Of a stretch of DNA of 64,000 bases, positions 9,757 to 19,898 are shown in pieces. Every line of letters begins with the position of its first letter. The first letter of the stretch is position 1. Below the pieces are notes generated by a model. It saw nothing but the letters and a program-made list of their open reading frames with translations, made no database searches and was not told where the DNA came from. Source of the DNA: Leptospira gomenensis (GTDB lineage: Bacteria > Spirochaetota > Leptospiria > Leptospirales > Leptospiraceae); assembly GCF_004770155.1 (NCBI RefSeq), contig NZ_RQFA01000046.1:62001-126000 (forward strand). Direction: 5' to 3'. The position numbers and the translations under genes are program-made.

Positions 9757-11067
9757 TTACCTAAGTTCCGTTTCGTAAGGTAGAATCGAAAACAAACTCA
9801 GAGATTTCTCCTTCCCCTTCACCTTAACGTCCCCCATGGCCTGCGCGCGAAATCGGTTTTCCGAGGCGACCCTTTCCAAAACCTCGTTCGAAACCAGAAA
9901 ATCGGAATTCAATTCCTTACACGCAGACTCGATCCGGGAAGCCGCGTTGACCGCGTCACCGATGACGGTGAATTCCAATCGCTCCTCCGTTCCGATATTG
10001 CCGCAGACCGCATCTCCATAATGGATCCCGATTCCCTGCCTCAACTCCGGTTGCCCTTTTTGAAGTCGAAGTGCATTCAATTTTTTTAATGCTTTTTTCA
10101 TTTCAAGGCCCGCTGATACCGCGTTTTTACAATCGGTTTCGGATGATTCCGGTATTCCGAAGGTGACTAAAATTCCGTCTCCGATAAACTTGTCCACGGA
10201 TCCTCCGTTTTCAAAAACGACCCGCACCATCTCGCGATGATATTCCGCCAATAGGGAAATGACCTCCTGAGGGGAAAGTTTTTCGGATAAGGAAGTGAAA
10301 TCCCTTAGGTCGCAGAACAAAACGGCGACCTTCTGCAGACTTCCTCCGGGGGCGAAAAGATTATCCTCGGCAGTGATCCGTTGTACGACACCGGGGGAAA
10401 AATACCTTCCCAACTGAGAACTTTTTCTTTCCGAACGAACCGATTCCTGAAGCAAGGAGCGGGCCGTATACGCGATAAAGGATGTCACCCCTCCGTACAA
10501 GGCAAGCAGAGCGACTATGGTAAAGTAATATTCCGCGCTTGCCTTGGAAGTCAAAAAAGCCTCGGACAAACTTCCGGTCCAAACAGTCCTCGGGTCCTCG
10601 GATACATAAGAAAAAATGAATATACAAACCGCAAACGCCGAGATGGACACTAAAACCGGATAAAGCGGCTTTAGGGAAAGTCCGTTGAGCAGGATAAAAA
10701 CGGCGGACACGGGTATGAATGCGGTTTTCAATAAATACGTTCTCGGGATGGAGTTCCCTCCCACCGAATCGTACCAGGTCCAAGGAAGTATACAAAGTAT
10801 CAGCACGTCCAAAAAAACACCGAGCCAGCCGGCGATTCGATTGTCGTCCTTAAGACAAAATCTTTCCTCGGAAAGAAACCAAATCATCCCGGCGGACACG
10901 AAAGCGGCCCCGAGATATAAAACCAAAATCCAAATCCGTTCCGTGCCGCTCTGCGATATAGAAAGGCTGGCCGGAGTAAACGAAAGAGCCAATAGGATTC
11001 TGATGATATATCCGATTCGAAACGCCCTTTTTTCCTTCAATCCTAAAATGTCTTCGGTAGGTTGCAC
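9757..11067 (-). CDS. Membrane-bound class III adenylate cyclase
   Basis: The 436-residue protein has an N-terminal half with about six membrane helices (about 18-205) and a C-terminal cyclase catalytic domain (about 240-430). Conserved catalytic residues are Asp253 (VLFCDLRDFT), Asp297 (DKFIGDGILVTF), and Asn374/Arg378 (AVNAASR). The purine-selecting position is Glu365 (LEFTVIGD), where its neighbour at 4672-6012 has Asp, so nucleotide preference may differ slightly. The expected product is cAMP. Downstream convergent terminator at 9722-9752. A roughly 200-bp region separates its start from the divergent beta-propeller gene at 11264. Confidence 0.88.
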   Translation of the reverse strand: MQPTEDILGLKEKRAFRIGYIIRILLALSFTPASLSISQSGTERIWILVLYLGAAFVSAGMIWFLSEERFCLKDDNRIAGWLGVFLDVLILCILPWTWYDSVGGNSIPRTYLLKTAFIPVSAVFILLNGLSLKPLYPVLVSISAFAVCIFIFSYVSEDPRTVWTGSLSEAFLTSKASAEYYFTIVALLALYGGVTSFIAYTARSLLQESVRSERKSSQLGRYFSPGVVQRITAEDNLFAPGGSLQKVAVLFCDLRDFTSLSEKLSPQEVISLLAEYHREMVRVVFENGGSVDKFIGDGILVTFGIPESSETDCKNAVSAGLEMKKALKKLNALRLQKGQPELRQGIGIHYGDAVCGNIGTEERLEFTVIGDAVNAASRIESACKELNSDFLVSNEVLERVASENRFRAQAMGDVKVKGKEKSLSLFSILPYETELR

Positions 11068-11263
11068 TCGGTTTCACCTCGCTTGCAAATAGTTCCCGTA
11101 CGATAACTTAGACAAAACGTCTCCTTGATTTAGCTTCGATCAAGAACGAAATCGAATCGGGCCCGTTTCGTTTATAAATCGAAACTCGATCCGATAGGAA
11201 AATAAAATAATTCCTTTACAAGATAAACTCGAAGGTGATACTTCCGTCCCAGGAAAATTCACG

Positions 11264-12607
11264 ATGACACGAATCGTTCTTTTATTTCTCGTTTTTACTT
11301 TCGCCTACGCCCCCGTCTTTTCTCAAAGCCAACCTCTATGGCAAACCGTTTTCGGAGGTGAACAATACAGCGGCTTAAAAGCCAACGAATGCCCCGAAGA
11401 TCTTCCTTCTGGATTGGTCGTCGCAAAAGACGGAGGTTTCATCGCCGTCGGTTCCGCGAACAACTGCAAACGGGAAGACATCAATCCTTTGGTGGAAAAG
11501 AAAAAATACAGCGCTGCTTGGGCCGCAAAGATCGCTTCCGACGGAACTCCGGTCTGGTGGAAATATCTTTTTCCGAGTAAACCGGTGGATATGGACGGCT
11601 ATTCCGTTAACGTACACGGTTTCGACAGCGTACGAGGAGGAACTTTAACTTCCACCCGAGACGGAGGTTTTGCCGTCGCTGGCACGATAGGAAGTTCCAC
11701 CTACAACCGCAAACTTTCCTTCGCTCGATACGATTCCTCCGGAGAATTGGTTGCCGATCGTTTTTCCGAAGCGAAGGAATTCTGTGACGACTTCTGCGGC
11801 GCGGAAGATCCGCAGATTTATCATCTTCAGGAACTTTCAGGAGAAAAACTGAGGGCTTTGATCTCCGTAACGCACAGGGTTCAATCCGAAACGAAGGAGG
11901 GTAATACCACCGTCGTTAAGGATGAGAATAGAACGAGTTTCTTATATTCACTTTTTGGAAAGGACGGTTCCGTGAAGAAATCCGAATATCTTCCCGAGAT
12001 TCCGTTTGCTCCGAGCGCTGCGACGGCCTTGGACGAAGGAATCGTCGTTGCGTTAAGCACGGATAACGTTTCAGGAAAGGAATCACAACGGGACGTGATC
12101 GTTCAGAGATACGACGAAGACGGAAAGATGTTGTGGAAAAAAAGATTCGGAACTCCCGGGGTTGAGGATTTTATCGTATCGATTTTGAAACTCTCCGACG
12201 GAAACCTCCTTTTCACCGGAGGAATTTCGAACGCGCGATCCAAAGAAGCCTGGTTTATAAAACTTTCTCCGAAAGGAGAAACGATCTGGGAGACCAAACA
12301 AAAAGTCGGAGGTCTGAATTTTCTGGATCCTATTGTGGAATCGCCGGATGGAGGTTTTTTGGCGGCCCTCTCGGAAGGAGAAGGGCCGTTGACTTTGATC
12401 AAACTGGATTCTTCCGGAAAAAAACAATGGGAGAAAAAACATTCGCAAAGGGTTTACTTCGCGAACAATATTCTGAAAAACGAAAAGGGTTATGTGATCC
12501 TGGGTTACACGAAAAAAAAACCGGCGTTGTATACGGATGCTATTCTGATACAAACCGATTGGAACGGAAACATCTCTAAAGACGCACAACGTAGAAATTT
12601 CCCGTAA
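11264..12607 (+). CDS. Secreted beta-propeller-like protein
   Basis: The 447-residue product has a signal peptide (about 1-20, ending VFSQS). A repeated blade-like pattern follows: a hydrophobic strand with G-G-F, then a D-x-x-G-x-x-x-W turn. Examples are [15 protein letters not shown], [24 protein letters not shown] and [12 protein letters not shown]. This is the pattern of SBBP/kelch-like propeller proteins abundant in Leptospira. A Cys-rich insertion (CDDFCG, about 174-179) may form a disulphide. There is no lipobox, in contrast to the related lipoprotein at 16636-18033. It is probably periplasmic or surface associated; the ligand is unknown. Confidence 0.7.
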   Translation: MTRIVLLFLVFTFAYAPVFSQSQPLWQTVFGGEQYSGLKANECPEDLPSGLVVAKDGGFIAVGSANNCKREDINPLVEKKKYSAAWAAKIASDGTPVWWKYLFPSKPVDMDGYSVNVHGFDSVRGGTLTSTRDGGFAVAGTIGSSTYNRKLSFARYDSSGELVADRFSEAKEFCDDFCGAEDPQIYHLQELSGEKLRALISVTHRVQSETKEGNTTVVKDENRTSFLYSLFGKDGSVKKSEYLPEIPFAPSAATALDEGIVVALSTDNVSGKESQRDVIVQRYDEDGKMLWKKRFGTPGVEDFIVSILKLSDGNLLFTGGISNARSKEAWFIKLSPKGETIWETKQKVGGLNFLDPIVESPDGGFLAALSEGEGPLTLIKLDSSGKKQWEKKHSQRVYFANNILKNEKGYVILGYTKKKPALYTDAILIQTDWNGNISKDAQRRNFP

Positions 12608-12721
12608 GTTTTCGGCGAAGCGCAGGTTCTAAAAAAACGGACCGCGCAACATGACACAGGATCGATCTTAAAAGCGTCGCGCAATCTCTTTCGGAAAAAC
12701 CTTCCGAAGATATGCGAAGAT

Positions 12722-13303
12722 TCAGGATTTCTTTTTTACGAAACAATGACAGTCAACGGTATGATCCATCACCATACCCGTCGCCTGCATAAACGCGTAA
12801 CAGATCGTGGAACCCACGAATTTAAATCCCTTCTTTTTCAACTCTTTGCTCATCGCGTCGGAGATCGGAGTTTTTCCGGGAACTTCTCGCGTATTTTTCC
12901 AGGTATTGTACAAGGGTTTTCCCCCCACGAAGCTCCATACAAACGAATCGAAAGAGCCGTATTCTTTTTGAATATTCAAAAAACATGATGCGTTTGTTAC
13001 GGCCGATCGAATCTTCAATTCGTTCCGGACGATGCCTTCGTCCGTCATCAAGGATCGGATCTTCTTTTCCGAAAATTTCGCCACGATTGCGGGATCGAAA
13101 TCCGCGAATGCCTTCCGATAATTTTCCCTTTTTTTTAGGATCGTTATCCAGGAAAGTCCCGCTTGCGCACCTTCTAATATTAGAAATTCGAAAAGTTTTT
13201 TATCGTCGTGAAGAGGTTTTCCCCATTCACGATCGTGATAATCGACATAAAGCGGATCCTTCTCGGCCCAGGTACAACGTGATAGGTTAGATTTTTGTTT
13301 CAT
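12722..13303 (-). CDS. tag: DNA-3-methyladenine glycosylase I
   Basis: The 193-residue length fits TAG. The enzyme removes 3-methyladenine from alkylated DNA to start base excision repair in the cytoplasm. Zinc ligands expected for the family are present: Cys10 in RCTW, His23 in YHDREWG, and the His and Cys of HTVDC near the C-terminus. The conserved block EGAQAGLSWITILKKRENYR carries the alkylbase-recognition and helix-hairpin-helix start. The gene stands alone, with a repeat-bearing gap upstream (13304-13574). Confidence 0.93.
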   Translation of the reverse strand: MKQKSNLSRCTWAEKDPLYVDYHDREWGKPLHDDKKLFEFLILEGAQAGLSWITILKKRENYRKAFADFDPAIVAKFSEKKIRSLMTDEGIVRNELKIRSAVTNASCFLNIQKEYGSFDSFVWSFVGGKPLYNTWKNTREVPGKTPISDAMSKELKKKGFKFVGSTICYAFMQATGMVMDHTVDCHCFVKKKS

Positions 13304-13350
13304 CGTAACATCGTAGAGGTCATGAATTTTACGTAAATTCCGGTTTTCGG

Positions 13351-13470
13351 GGAGTTCCTACGATCCTCCGTCATACTCGATTCCAAACGCTTTCGTTTCG
13401 GAATCGAGGGAGTTCCCGCATTTTCCGAAACCAACGAATCCTCCGCTGGAAAAGAAGAGGGAGTTCCCGC
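13351..13470 (+). repeat. GAGTTCCC repeat cluster (three units)
   Basis: The motif GAGTTCC(C/T)(G/A)C occurs at 13352, 13410 and 13461, spaced 58 and 51 bp. The spacer after the second copy (ATTTTCC..CAACGAATCC.CCG) closely matches the spacer at 57468-57500. The cluster lies in the gap between tag and the DUF952 gene. It belongs to the same family as the arrays at 23618-23974, 57453-57889 and 62463-62506. Confidence 0.6.
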
Positions 13471-13574
13471 ACAAGTTTGTCGGAACAACAAAAATCCGAT
13501 TTCTAAAACCGTTTGACGAAAACGGCGATTTTTTCCCCGGTCGAACAGAAACAAACGAGGCTAAACGGGGCTCC

Positions 13575-13937
13575 TCAATCCAAAAACGAAAACCGGAAAA
13601 AACCGTCCCGATCCGGAACGATATCCAAGTTCTCCGAAACCGCGTCCACATTCAAAAAACCGAATATATGCGGAAAAATATTCTTTCCATCCTCTTCGGA
13701 AAACTTGGCGGAATGAGAAACCTCGTATTTCAAAGGAGAACGTAAACGTGCCGGATCCACGACGAGCAAAACGAGATCCCTTCTTCCGAAGAAAATTCGA
13801 TTGGCCGTCTCCTCCAATTGATTACGTTTGGAAGCGTGAATAAAACCCTCCCGTTCCAAAGAATCGACGACATAAGAACCGGTTCGCACCGCCTCTTCCC
13901 AATCCTTCCGAAACGCGATTACATAGATCCTTTCCAT
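13575..13937 (-). CDS. DUF952 family protein
   Basis: The preferred start is the ATG at 13937 (MERIYVIAFRKDWEEA), about 20 bp past the stop of the upstream DUF2804 gene. A longer reading to 13988 would overlap that gene and adds a non-conserved leader. The 120-residue product shows the DUF952 pattern: IYVIA...W, EGFIHASKRNQL, DLVLLVVD, LKYEV, and FPHIFGFLNVDAV. This small family has a fold related to ADP-ribosyl-type domains, but no established reaction. It is probably co-transcribed with the DUF2804 gene. Confidence 0.75.
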   Translation of the reverse strand: MERIYVIAFRKDWEEAVRTGSYVVDSLEREGFIHASKRNQLEETANRIFFGRRDLVLLVVDPARLRSPLKYEVSHSAKFSEEDGKNIFPHIFGFLNVDAVSENLDIVPDRDGFFRFSFLD

Positions 13938-13957
13938 CTTGATCGGAGAATTGACCC

Positions 13958-14971
13958 TTACCAACGAGCGATATGATCTTCGGCCCAACCCTGTCCGTTC
14001 GTAAGTTTGTATTCGTTTTTACCCAGACGAATCACTCCTTCAAAAGAACCGATCATCTGGTGAACGGAAGACGCCAACAAACCCGTGTTAGTCGTGGCCT
14101 TTCTGTGGAAATCGGGGGTGAAATTCAGATCGATCGCCTGCGAATCCTTCGTATAAAGACGCCAGGGTTTCATCCAATTATCGCGATCGATTTCGAATAC
14201 GGCGTCCGACGGAATTTTATAAATCCTACCGTTGACTAAGATCGCGTTTTCCGTGGTTCCCGTATCGTCCGTCCAACCCGCGCCGAGATTCATACCGATC
14301 CTCTCGCCCGCGTTAGTCGCCACCATGGAGGCCCAATTCCATTTCGTTGAATACGGCCAAACTCCTCTTCCGAAATCCAAACAAGCGAACGAAGATTTAG
14401 GATCGAATTTATATTCCATCGCGCCGTAACGGACGGTACCTTCCGCACCGACTCCGAACAATTTTTCGGTGAATTGAAATCTTCTTTTGGACCAGGGAAC
14501 GACCACGTTCAACGTTTCCCAGTTTTCTGGAACCGGCACCGTTATCTCCGCTTGAACGGGAATTTTATTCTTCGGAGAAAAATTTACGGACAAACGATAT
14601 CCTTCCCCTTCACGGAAGAATTGAAGACGTGCATTATTCCCGATATAAGTAGCGTTGCTGCCTACGAGTTGGCCCAGACTAACGCCCGCACCGAAAGGAG
14701 AAAGAATCGTTCCTTCCTCGAAATCCCCCGTCTTTCGGTTGAGCCAATACACGAATATCACTCCCGCGTAATCCACGTCGGAAATCGTGAACGACGCGAG
14801 AAAGTTTTCGTCATAGATACACCAATAATTCCATTTTTTCTTTCTCAGATAATGACCGCTTAGATTGCATCGGTGCATCGGCTTTTTGGACCAGCCCACG
14901 GCGTTTAAATTCAAATTTCCCGATTTGTCGCAGAGGTTGGTTTCCTGTCTGATTTCCGTTTCTAAATTCAT
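13958..14971 (-). CDS. DUF2804 family protein
   Basis: The start is taken as the ATG at 14971 (preceded by TTGGAAACG); a TTG at 14980 is the alternative. The 337-residue product matches DUF2804, large beta-rich proteins of unknown function found in many bacteria and some fungi. Recognisable segments are an N-terminal LCD.SGNLN...GWS, the middle [21 protein letters not shown] with its Trp/Arg-rich active-looking cleft, and a C-terminal GSFEGVI / [10 protein letters not shown]. There is no signal peptide. It forms a two-gene unit with the DUF952 gene 20 bp downstream. Confidence 0.75.
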   Translation of the reverse strand: MNLETEIRQETNLCDKSGNLNLNAVGWSKKPMHRCNLSGHYLRKKKWNYWCIYDENFLASFTISDVDYAGVIFVYWLNRKTGDFEEGTILSPFGAGVSLGQLVGSNATYIGNNARLQFFREGEGYRLSVNFSPKNKIPVQAEITVPVPENWETLNVVVPWSKRRFQFTEKLFGVGAEGTVRYGAMEYKFDPKSSFACLDFGRGVWPYSTKWNWASMVATNAGERIGMNLGAGWTDDTGTTENAILVNGRIYKIPSDAVFEIDRDNWMKPWRLYTKDSQAIDLNFTPDFHRKATTNTGLLASSVHQMIGSFEGVIRLGKNEYKLTNGQGWAEDHIARW

Positions 14972-15290
14972 CGTTTCCAAAGACTCTTTTTAGGTTTTGA
15001 ATACGGTTATCACGATCGTCTCCGTAACGTCGATCGATTTACGGAGATCCCGACACCCGTCCTCGGAAAGAAAATTATCGAAAAGGAAACAAGACGTATT
15101 TCAAGAGGAATCAAATTCTTCTCCGTTTCAAAACTTTTCCTCTCCGAACTGTTAGATCCATTGAAACGCGGACAAAACGGAATCCTGAAAAAACGACATT
15201 ATAGTTTATAATTCGAAACAGAACTTCGCCGCGCTCATCCGAACCTCTGCAGAAAAAGGGATGATATCAAATGACAATGGGAGAAAAACC
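14972..15290. other. Intergenic region between divergent genes
   Basis: About 320 bp separate the DUF2804 gene (minus) and the PKD lipoprotein (plus). Promoters for both must lie here. I see no convincing hairpin or additional reading frame. A GGGAG ribosome site at its right end decides the start at 15291. Confidence 0.4.
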
Positions 15291-16415
15291 ATGAAGACGA
15301 AATTCCATCGGTTGACGAAGAGGATTTTATCTACATCCTTAATCGTACTATCGGCACTTTATTTAAACGTATGCTCCAATAGCAAGGAGAACGTTTCCAT
15401 GGAATCGGCATTCACCCTTTTAGGAATATCGGGCACGACTTCCGGAGCTTCCTGTGAAGGAAAAAAATTGACTCTTTTTACGGATCCGATGCCTTCGGAA
15501 AGCCAACTTCCCGTACTTCAATTGGGAGAATCGATCGTGTTGGATCGCAGCACACACGCGTTTTTGGAGGCGCCCGTTTGGGATTTTTCCCTGGGAAGCG
15601 AATACGAGGGATATTTTCTCCGTTACAAAAGAGGATTGGAAACCTCAGCTTGTCACGAATTCAAACCTCTTTTCCCGGGATATCACTACGTGAAACTTTG
15701 CAACAATCCGACTAACGGCGAATATACGTGCGTCGCGAGAGGATTCATAAAAGTGGAAGGTGAGATGAATAAAGCGCCGTTCGCCGCGGTCGCACAAAAC
15801 TCCCAGAAAATATTCATGGGACAAGCGGCGACCTTGGATATGAGCGCCAGCAACGATCCGGAAGGGGATAACTTAAAATTCGCCTGGAGATTATTGGATC
15901 TCCCTTCCCACTCCTCGGCCCTCGCTCCTAAATCGGAAGCCGCCGTTCAAACGTTCACTCCCGACGTTCCGGGAAGATACGTTCTGGTCGGATACGCACA
16001 AGACGGTTACGAAAATCATCTTCGATTTTTGGACGAGGTCAAGAGTACGGTCGTCGCTACGGTTCATAGTAGAATCCAAGGCAACGCGGCGCCTACGATC
16101 GCTATGAACAGAATTCCCGCACAACCGATCGCGGGACTGCCGATTCGATTCGACGCGTCCACAAGCACCGACCCAGAAGGAGAGTTGCTACGATTACATT
16201 CCTGGTACATCGCCGTAAAACATCCGGACGGAGTTTACGAATACTTCGATTATCAGGAGGACTTCGGCCCGGGAGAACTCAGAGTTGGACGCACTTTACA
16301 AGCGGGGACGTATCTCGCGGGAGTTTGTCTCGTCGATAACGCGGCCCGTACTCCGGAACTACCGGAAGAAGCGAACAGTTGTTGGGAAGAGGAATTCGAC
16401 GTGATCGATCCGTAA
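15291..16415 (+). CDS. Lipoprotein with PKD-like domains
   Basis: The start is the ATG at 15291, with GGGAG 7 bp upstream; an ATG 30 bp earlier lacks this. The signal peptide ends in a spirochaete-type lipobox (ALYLNVC, Cys about residue 28 of 374). The remainder is extracytoplasmic. Two PKD/Ig-like domains are visible from their hallmark, about residues 160-245 (AATLDMSASNDPEGDNLKFAW) and 275-365 (IRFDASTSTDPEGELLRLHSW). Paired cysteines in the first 150 residues may form disulphides. It is probably a membrane-anchored surface or periplasmic protein. It is followed by a strong terminator at 16466-16500. Confidence 0.78.
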   Translation: MKTKFHRLTKRILSTSLIVLSALYLNVCSNSKENVSMESAFTLLGISGTTSGASCEGKKLTLFTDPMPSESQLPVLQLGESIVLDRSTHAFLEAPVWDFSLGSEYEGYFLRYKRGLETSACHEFKPLFPGYHYVKLCNNPTNGEYTCVARGFIKVEGEMNKAPFAAVAQNSQKIFMGQAATLDMSASNDPEGDNLKFAWRLLDLPSHSSALAPKSEAAVQTFTPDVPGRYVLVGYAQDGYENHLRFLDEVKSTVVATVHSRIQGNAAPTIAMNRIPAQPIAGLPIRFDASTSTDPEGELLRLHSWYIAVKHPDGVYEYFDYQEDFGPGELRVGRTLQAGTYLAGVCLVDNAARTPELPEEANSCWEEEFDVIDP

Positions 16416-16465
16416 TACGATCTCGAATACAACGATTACGGAATCACCGAAACGTTGAAACGAGT

Positions 16466-16500
16466 CGGAAGCGATCGAAACGAGGTCGCTTCCGTTTTTT
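16466..16500 (+). terminator. Rho-independent terminator
   Basis: A 9-bp perfect stem (CGGAAGCGA / TCGCTTCCG) with an 11-nt loop is followed directly by TTTTTT. It lies 50 bp downstream of the PKD lipoprotein stop and upstream of the SBBP lipoprotein gene, so it separates the two transcripts. Confidence 0.88.
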
Positions 16501-16635
16501 CGTCGCGGACATTCCGGCCTTACGTTTCTACGTTATCCCAAAAAACGAAATCCGCAGAACCGTTCTCCGAACCCGGAAACGGATCCCTGAAAAGAGGGCT
16601 TTCCTTTTTCATAATGAATTGATAAATCTGTAAAA

Positions 16636-18033
16636 ATGAATCCTTTGCGGTTTTATACGATTCTTATCGTAGCGTTGTATGCTTGTTCACCGACGCAGGA
16701 ATTCAATCCTTCCGATCCGGGCACAAAAGAGTATTGGATGGAACTTCTATTGGGAAAGGTTAGAATTCCCTTTTTCAGCGAAAACGAAGGAACCTTACAA
16801 TGGGCGGTAGTAAACGGAAGCGCGGGCTTGCCTAGTTTAGGAATCGCCCTCGCTACGGATGCAAACGGATTCAGTCACGTAGCCGGCAATACTTCGGGAA
16901 CGTTATTCGCACCTTCTCCGATCGGCGCTCTGGATCTGATTCTCGCCAAATACGATACTCGAAAAAATCTGCTTTGGGGAAAACAACTCGGCGTTTCCGG
17001 CGCCTCCGTCACGGTCACCGGAATCGCGATCGATCCTTTCGGTAATTCGTACGTCGTAGGTTTTACCAACGCATCCTTCCAAGCGCCGGCGATCAGCGGT
17101 CAAGACACGTTCGTCTTGAAATTCGACCCGGAGGGAAACAAAGTCTGGGGAACACAACTCGGTCCCCCTTCCGGCGCCCACTTCACCCAATCGACCAAAA
17201 TCGCCGTGGATATATTCGGAAATTCTTATGTAATCGGAACCACCAACGGGGCGTTCGGAGGTCCGGCCCCTTCTTCGGGATTGAACGGATACGTTTTCAA
17301 GCTGGATTCGAACGGGGCTTTACTTTGGATCAGACAGAACGCGATTCCGACGGCCAATTATAATTCCGAGGGAATCGCCTTTGATCGGAATACGGGAACG
17401 ATTTATATGGTCGGATTCGGCGGAGCGAATTTCGAAACGGAAACGGTTCCTTCGATCGGAAACAACGACTTATTCATTGTCAAATACGATCCGGCGAACG
17501 GCGCCAAACAATTTTTCGCACAATTAGGATCGGCTTCGAGAGAAGCGCAAGGTTCCGCGATTGCGACCGACGTTTACGGCAACGTCTATGCGGGAGGAAT
17601 GAGCAACGCCGACTTCGGATCGAACGCGGACGGAACCTCTTATTTAGGATTGATCGTGAAATACGACTTCTTCGGAAATCGACAATGGATCCGTCAATTC
17701 GGTGCTCCTAGCGGATCATCGATCATCACGAAGGTTTTCGCATTGAGTACCGACGCCGGAGGAAACCTATTCGCGACTGGAAGCACACAAAGCGATTTGG
17801 TTTCCGACTCAGGTCCTTCCGCGGGAGGTTCGGATTTATTCCTTATCAAATACGACCGCTTCGGTCAAAAGGAATGGGTTCGACAATACGGAGAAACACT
17901 CAAAACGGCGCAAGGTTTGGACCTACAAAACGATTTCGAAGGAAACGTATATTGTACCGGATCCGGCTCGATCGGCTTCCTCGGAATTCCATCGATAGGA
18001 ACGCAGGATTTGTTTCTTTTAAAATTCAGATAA
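16636..18033 (+). CDS. SBBP-repeat beta-propeller lipoprotein
   Basis: The 465-residue product has a short signal peptide with lipobox LYAC (Cys17). It then contains about seven repeats of roughly 55 residues. Each has the pattern A.D..GN.YV.G.T, then a G.D.F..K.D..G...W..Q.G segment, for example AIDPFGNSYVVGFTN and DTFVLKFDPEGNKVWGTQLG. These are SBBP (seven-bladed beta-propeller) repeats, frequent in Leptospira outer-membrane or periplasmic lipoproteins. The function of the group is unknown. It is related in style to the non-lipidated protein at 11264-12607. Confidence 0.82.
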   Translation: MNPLRFYTILIVALYACSPTQEFNPSDPGTKEYWMELLLGKVRIPFFSENEGTLQWAVVNGSAGLPSLGIALATDANGFSHVAGNTSGTLFAPSPIGALDLILAKYDTRKNLLWGKQLGVSGASVTVTGIAIDPFGNSYVVGFTNASFQAPAISGQDTFVLKFDPEGNKVWGTQLGPPSGAHFTQSTKIAVDIFGNSYVIGTTNGAFGGPAPSSGLNGYVFKLDSNGALLWIRQNAIPTANYNSEGIAFDRNTGTIYMVGFGGANFETETVPSIGNNDLFIVKYDPANGAKQFFAQLGSASREAQGSAIATDVYGNVYAGGMSNADFGSNADGTSYLGLIVKYDFFGNRQWIRQFGAPSGSSIITKVFALSTDAGGNLFATGSTQSDLVSDSGPSAGGSDLFLIKYDRFGQKEWVRQYGETLKTAQGLDLQNDFEGNVYCTGSGSIGFLGIPSIGTQDLFLLKFR

Positions 18034-18105
18034 ACCGTTTTCCGGTTCGAATTTCTTTTCTGTTCAAAATAGGTCCGCCTGCTACAAAGGACCTTGAACA
18101 CGATC

Positions 18106-18801
18106 ATGAACCGAAATCGAAACATCATACACGTGGGTCTCGGCGATCTTTTTCTCCCGATCGTCGTACGATCCAAAACCGAAATACTACAATTCCAATC
18201 CAACCTCGAGGAATTGGGGATAGAAATCACCGGCACGAACTACGGACCCAATCAGAACGTATTCACGAGACAACGTTCCCAATCCGTACTTACGATCCAG
18301 ACGATCAACGGAGGACCCAACATCACCCAACTTTTGGTGATATCCGAAAATCCGGAAGGATCGCTCGAATCCATAGAGGAGGATTTCGAAAGGGCGATCG
18401 ACGCTTTCGACAAAGTCTGGCAGATCCGCGGCAAAAACGCCGTCAAAAGCGATCTTACGATACGGATGTTGATCGACTCTTCCACCGAACACGCGTTTGG
18501 CGAAATTTGGGAAAAACGACTGCGACAGGATAAAAACGACCTTCAGAAATTGGGAAGACCGATTTTGGGCGGAGGTTTGAGATTCGTGTTACCGCCCCTC
18601 AATCCGCAGGATCCGGAGGATCACGGAATCGAAATCAAATTGGAATCCTTTTTCCCGGATCCGAGAAAGATTTTTTTGGAGACGATTTTTCTTTGGGGAG
18701 CGCCCAGAATCGTAGACGACAAGTGGAACGCCGGCGATCGGATCCAAAAGGTCGTCCAATACGTCGAACAGAATCTGATCCCCTTTCTGGATCAAGCATA
18801 A
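18106..18801 (+). CDS. Conserved hypothetical protein upstream of SbcDC-like pair
   Basis: The ATG at 18106 is preferred; a TTG at 18094 lies closer to the AAGGA sequence, so the start is uncertain. The product of about 231 residues is soluble, with no signal or membrane segment and mixed alpha/beta composition. It has a proline/glycine-rich middle (GRPILGGGLRFVLPPLNPQDP). I recognise no family. It ends 12 bp before the metallophosphoesterase gene and is likely in one operon with it and the YhaN-like ATPase, suggesting a linked role. That role is inference from position only. Confidence 0.6.
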   Translation: MNRNRNIIHVGLGDLFLPIVVRSKTEILQFQSNLEELGIEITGTNYGPNQNVFTRQRSQSVLTIQTINGGPNITQLLVISENPEGSLESIEEDFERAIDAFDKVWQIRGKNAVKSDLTIRMLIDSSTEHAFGEIWEKRLRQDKNDLQKLGRPILGGGLRFVLPPLNPQDPEDHGIEIKLESFFPDPRKIFLETIFLWGAPRIVDDKWNAGDRIQKVVQYVEQNLIPFLDQA

Positions 18802-18813
18802 CGGAAATTGAAT

Positions 18814-19896
18814 ATGATTCGAGTTTTACACACCGCGGACCTTCATCTCAGTCAAAAGGAAAAGGAATATTGTCTTTCCGTCCTAAAGGAAATCGTCTCG
18901 ATCGCGGGCGAAGAAAAATGTACGCACATTCTGATCTGCGGCGATCTTTTCGACAGAAACGGGGAAATAGATCCTTTAAAGGACGAAGTCAAAAAAATCC
19001 TCGGCGACTTCGGCGGCAAAATCCTTTATATCCCCGGCAACCACGAGGAGTTGGGACTCGCAACCGGAAAGTATCCGATAACAGCGGACCTTTCTCCCCT
19101 ATCTTATCCGCAAAAAGGCGAGTCCGTAAAATGTTGGACCGAGGAGATCGACGGAGTGACCGCCGAATTTTTCGGATTTCCGTTTCAACGTAATTTAGAA
19201 GATTCGAATATTCGATTTAAGGAAAAGAAAACGCAATACAGGATCGCGCTTCTCCACGGAACGGAAACGGAACTCGTGGAATATCTGGGCCCTTCTCCCG
19301 AAGAAGCGGACTCCGTCCTGGATTCGGGACCTTTCTCCGAAGCGCACTTCGACTATCTCGCGTTAGGTCATATCCATTCCGGGAGATCCGCCACACAAGG
19401 ATCTATGATAAAACGATATCCCGGTTCTCCCAGAGTCGTTTCCTCGGGAGAATTCGGACCGCGTACGGTGACGATCGTCTCCTTCGGCAAAAACGGAACT
19501 CCCGAACTGCGGGAAAAAATCGTGGTCTCCGCGGGTCAATACAGGGAATTTTCCGCGACCGCGGATCTTTCCGGAAAAATCCCCGAGTTGGAAACGATCC
19601 GTTCCGAGTTCGGAGTAACGGATTCGGTTCGGATACGGATCTCCGGAATCGTAGAGGACGAACATACCGTTTCCGCGGTTTTGAAGGAGTTCGAAAAAAA
19701 CTGCGTCTGTAGAAGGATGGAATTCAAAACGGAAATAAAAACCTCCGCGGCGCTGATCAACAATCCCATCGCTAAAGTATTTTATGATAAACTAATGGAA
19801 CGAAAAGCCGCTTGGACGGGCGCCGAACCTCCGGATTGGAATCGCGTGCTTACGATCGGGTTGGAGCAAATCGAGGAAAACGCGGGGAAAAACTGA
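18814..19896 (+). CDS. SbcD/YhaO-like metallophosphoesterase
   Basis: The start is the ATG at 18814 (GGA 8 bp upstream); a TTG sits 6 bp earlier. The 360-residue product has calcineurin-like phosphoesterase motifs in order: HTADLHL (about 6-12), ICGDLFDRNG (about 41-50), PGNHEE (about 73-78), LLHG (about 146-149) and ALGHIHSG (about 182-189). These bind two metals, as in Mre11/SbcD nucleases. A capping region of about 130 residues follows. The pair with the downstream SMC-like ATPase (gene start 3 bp after this stop) is the YhaO/YhaN arrangement of B. subtilis, related to SbcDC exonuclease. The probable role is DNA end processing. Confidence 0.85.
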   Translation: MIRVLHTADLHLSQKEKEYCLSVLKEIVSIAGEEKCTHILICGDLFDRNGEIDPLKDEVKKILGDFGGKILYIPGNHEELGLATGKYPITADLSPLSYPQKGESVKCWTEEIDGVTAEFFGFPFQRNLEDSNIRFKEKKTQYRIALLHGTETELVEYLGPSPEEADSVLDSGPFSEAHFDYLALGHIHSGRSATQGSMIKRYPGSPRVVSSGEFGPRTVTIVSFGKNGTPELREKIVVSAGQYREFSATADLSGKIPELETIRSEFGVTDSVRIRISGIVEDEHTVSAVLKEFEKNCVCRRMEFKTEIKTSAALINNPIAKVFYDKLMERKAAWTGAEPPDWNRVLTIGLEQIEENAGKN

Positions 19897-19898
19897 GA

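Noticed and set aside
12690..12712. CTTTCGGAA/TTCCGAAG hairpin after the propeller gene as a terminator
   Set aside because: No T-run follows on either strand and the stem is short; evidence too weak to list.
19812..19898. Longer N-terminus for the YhaN-like ATPase
   Set aside because: It would overlap the nuclease gene by 85 bp. The ATG at 19899 starts exactly at the conserved ATPase strand.
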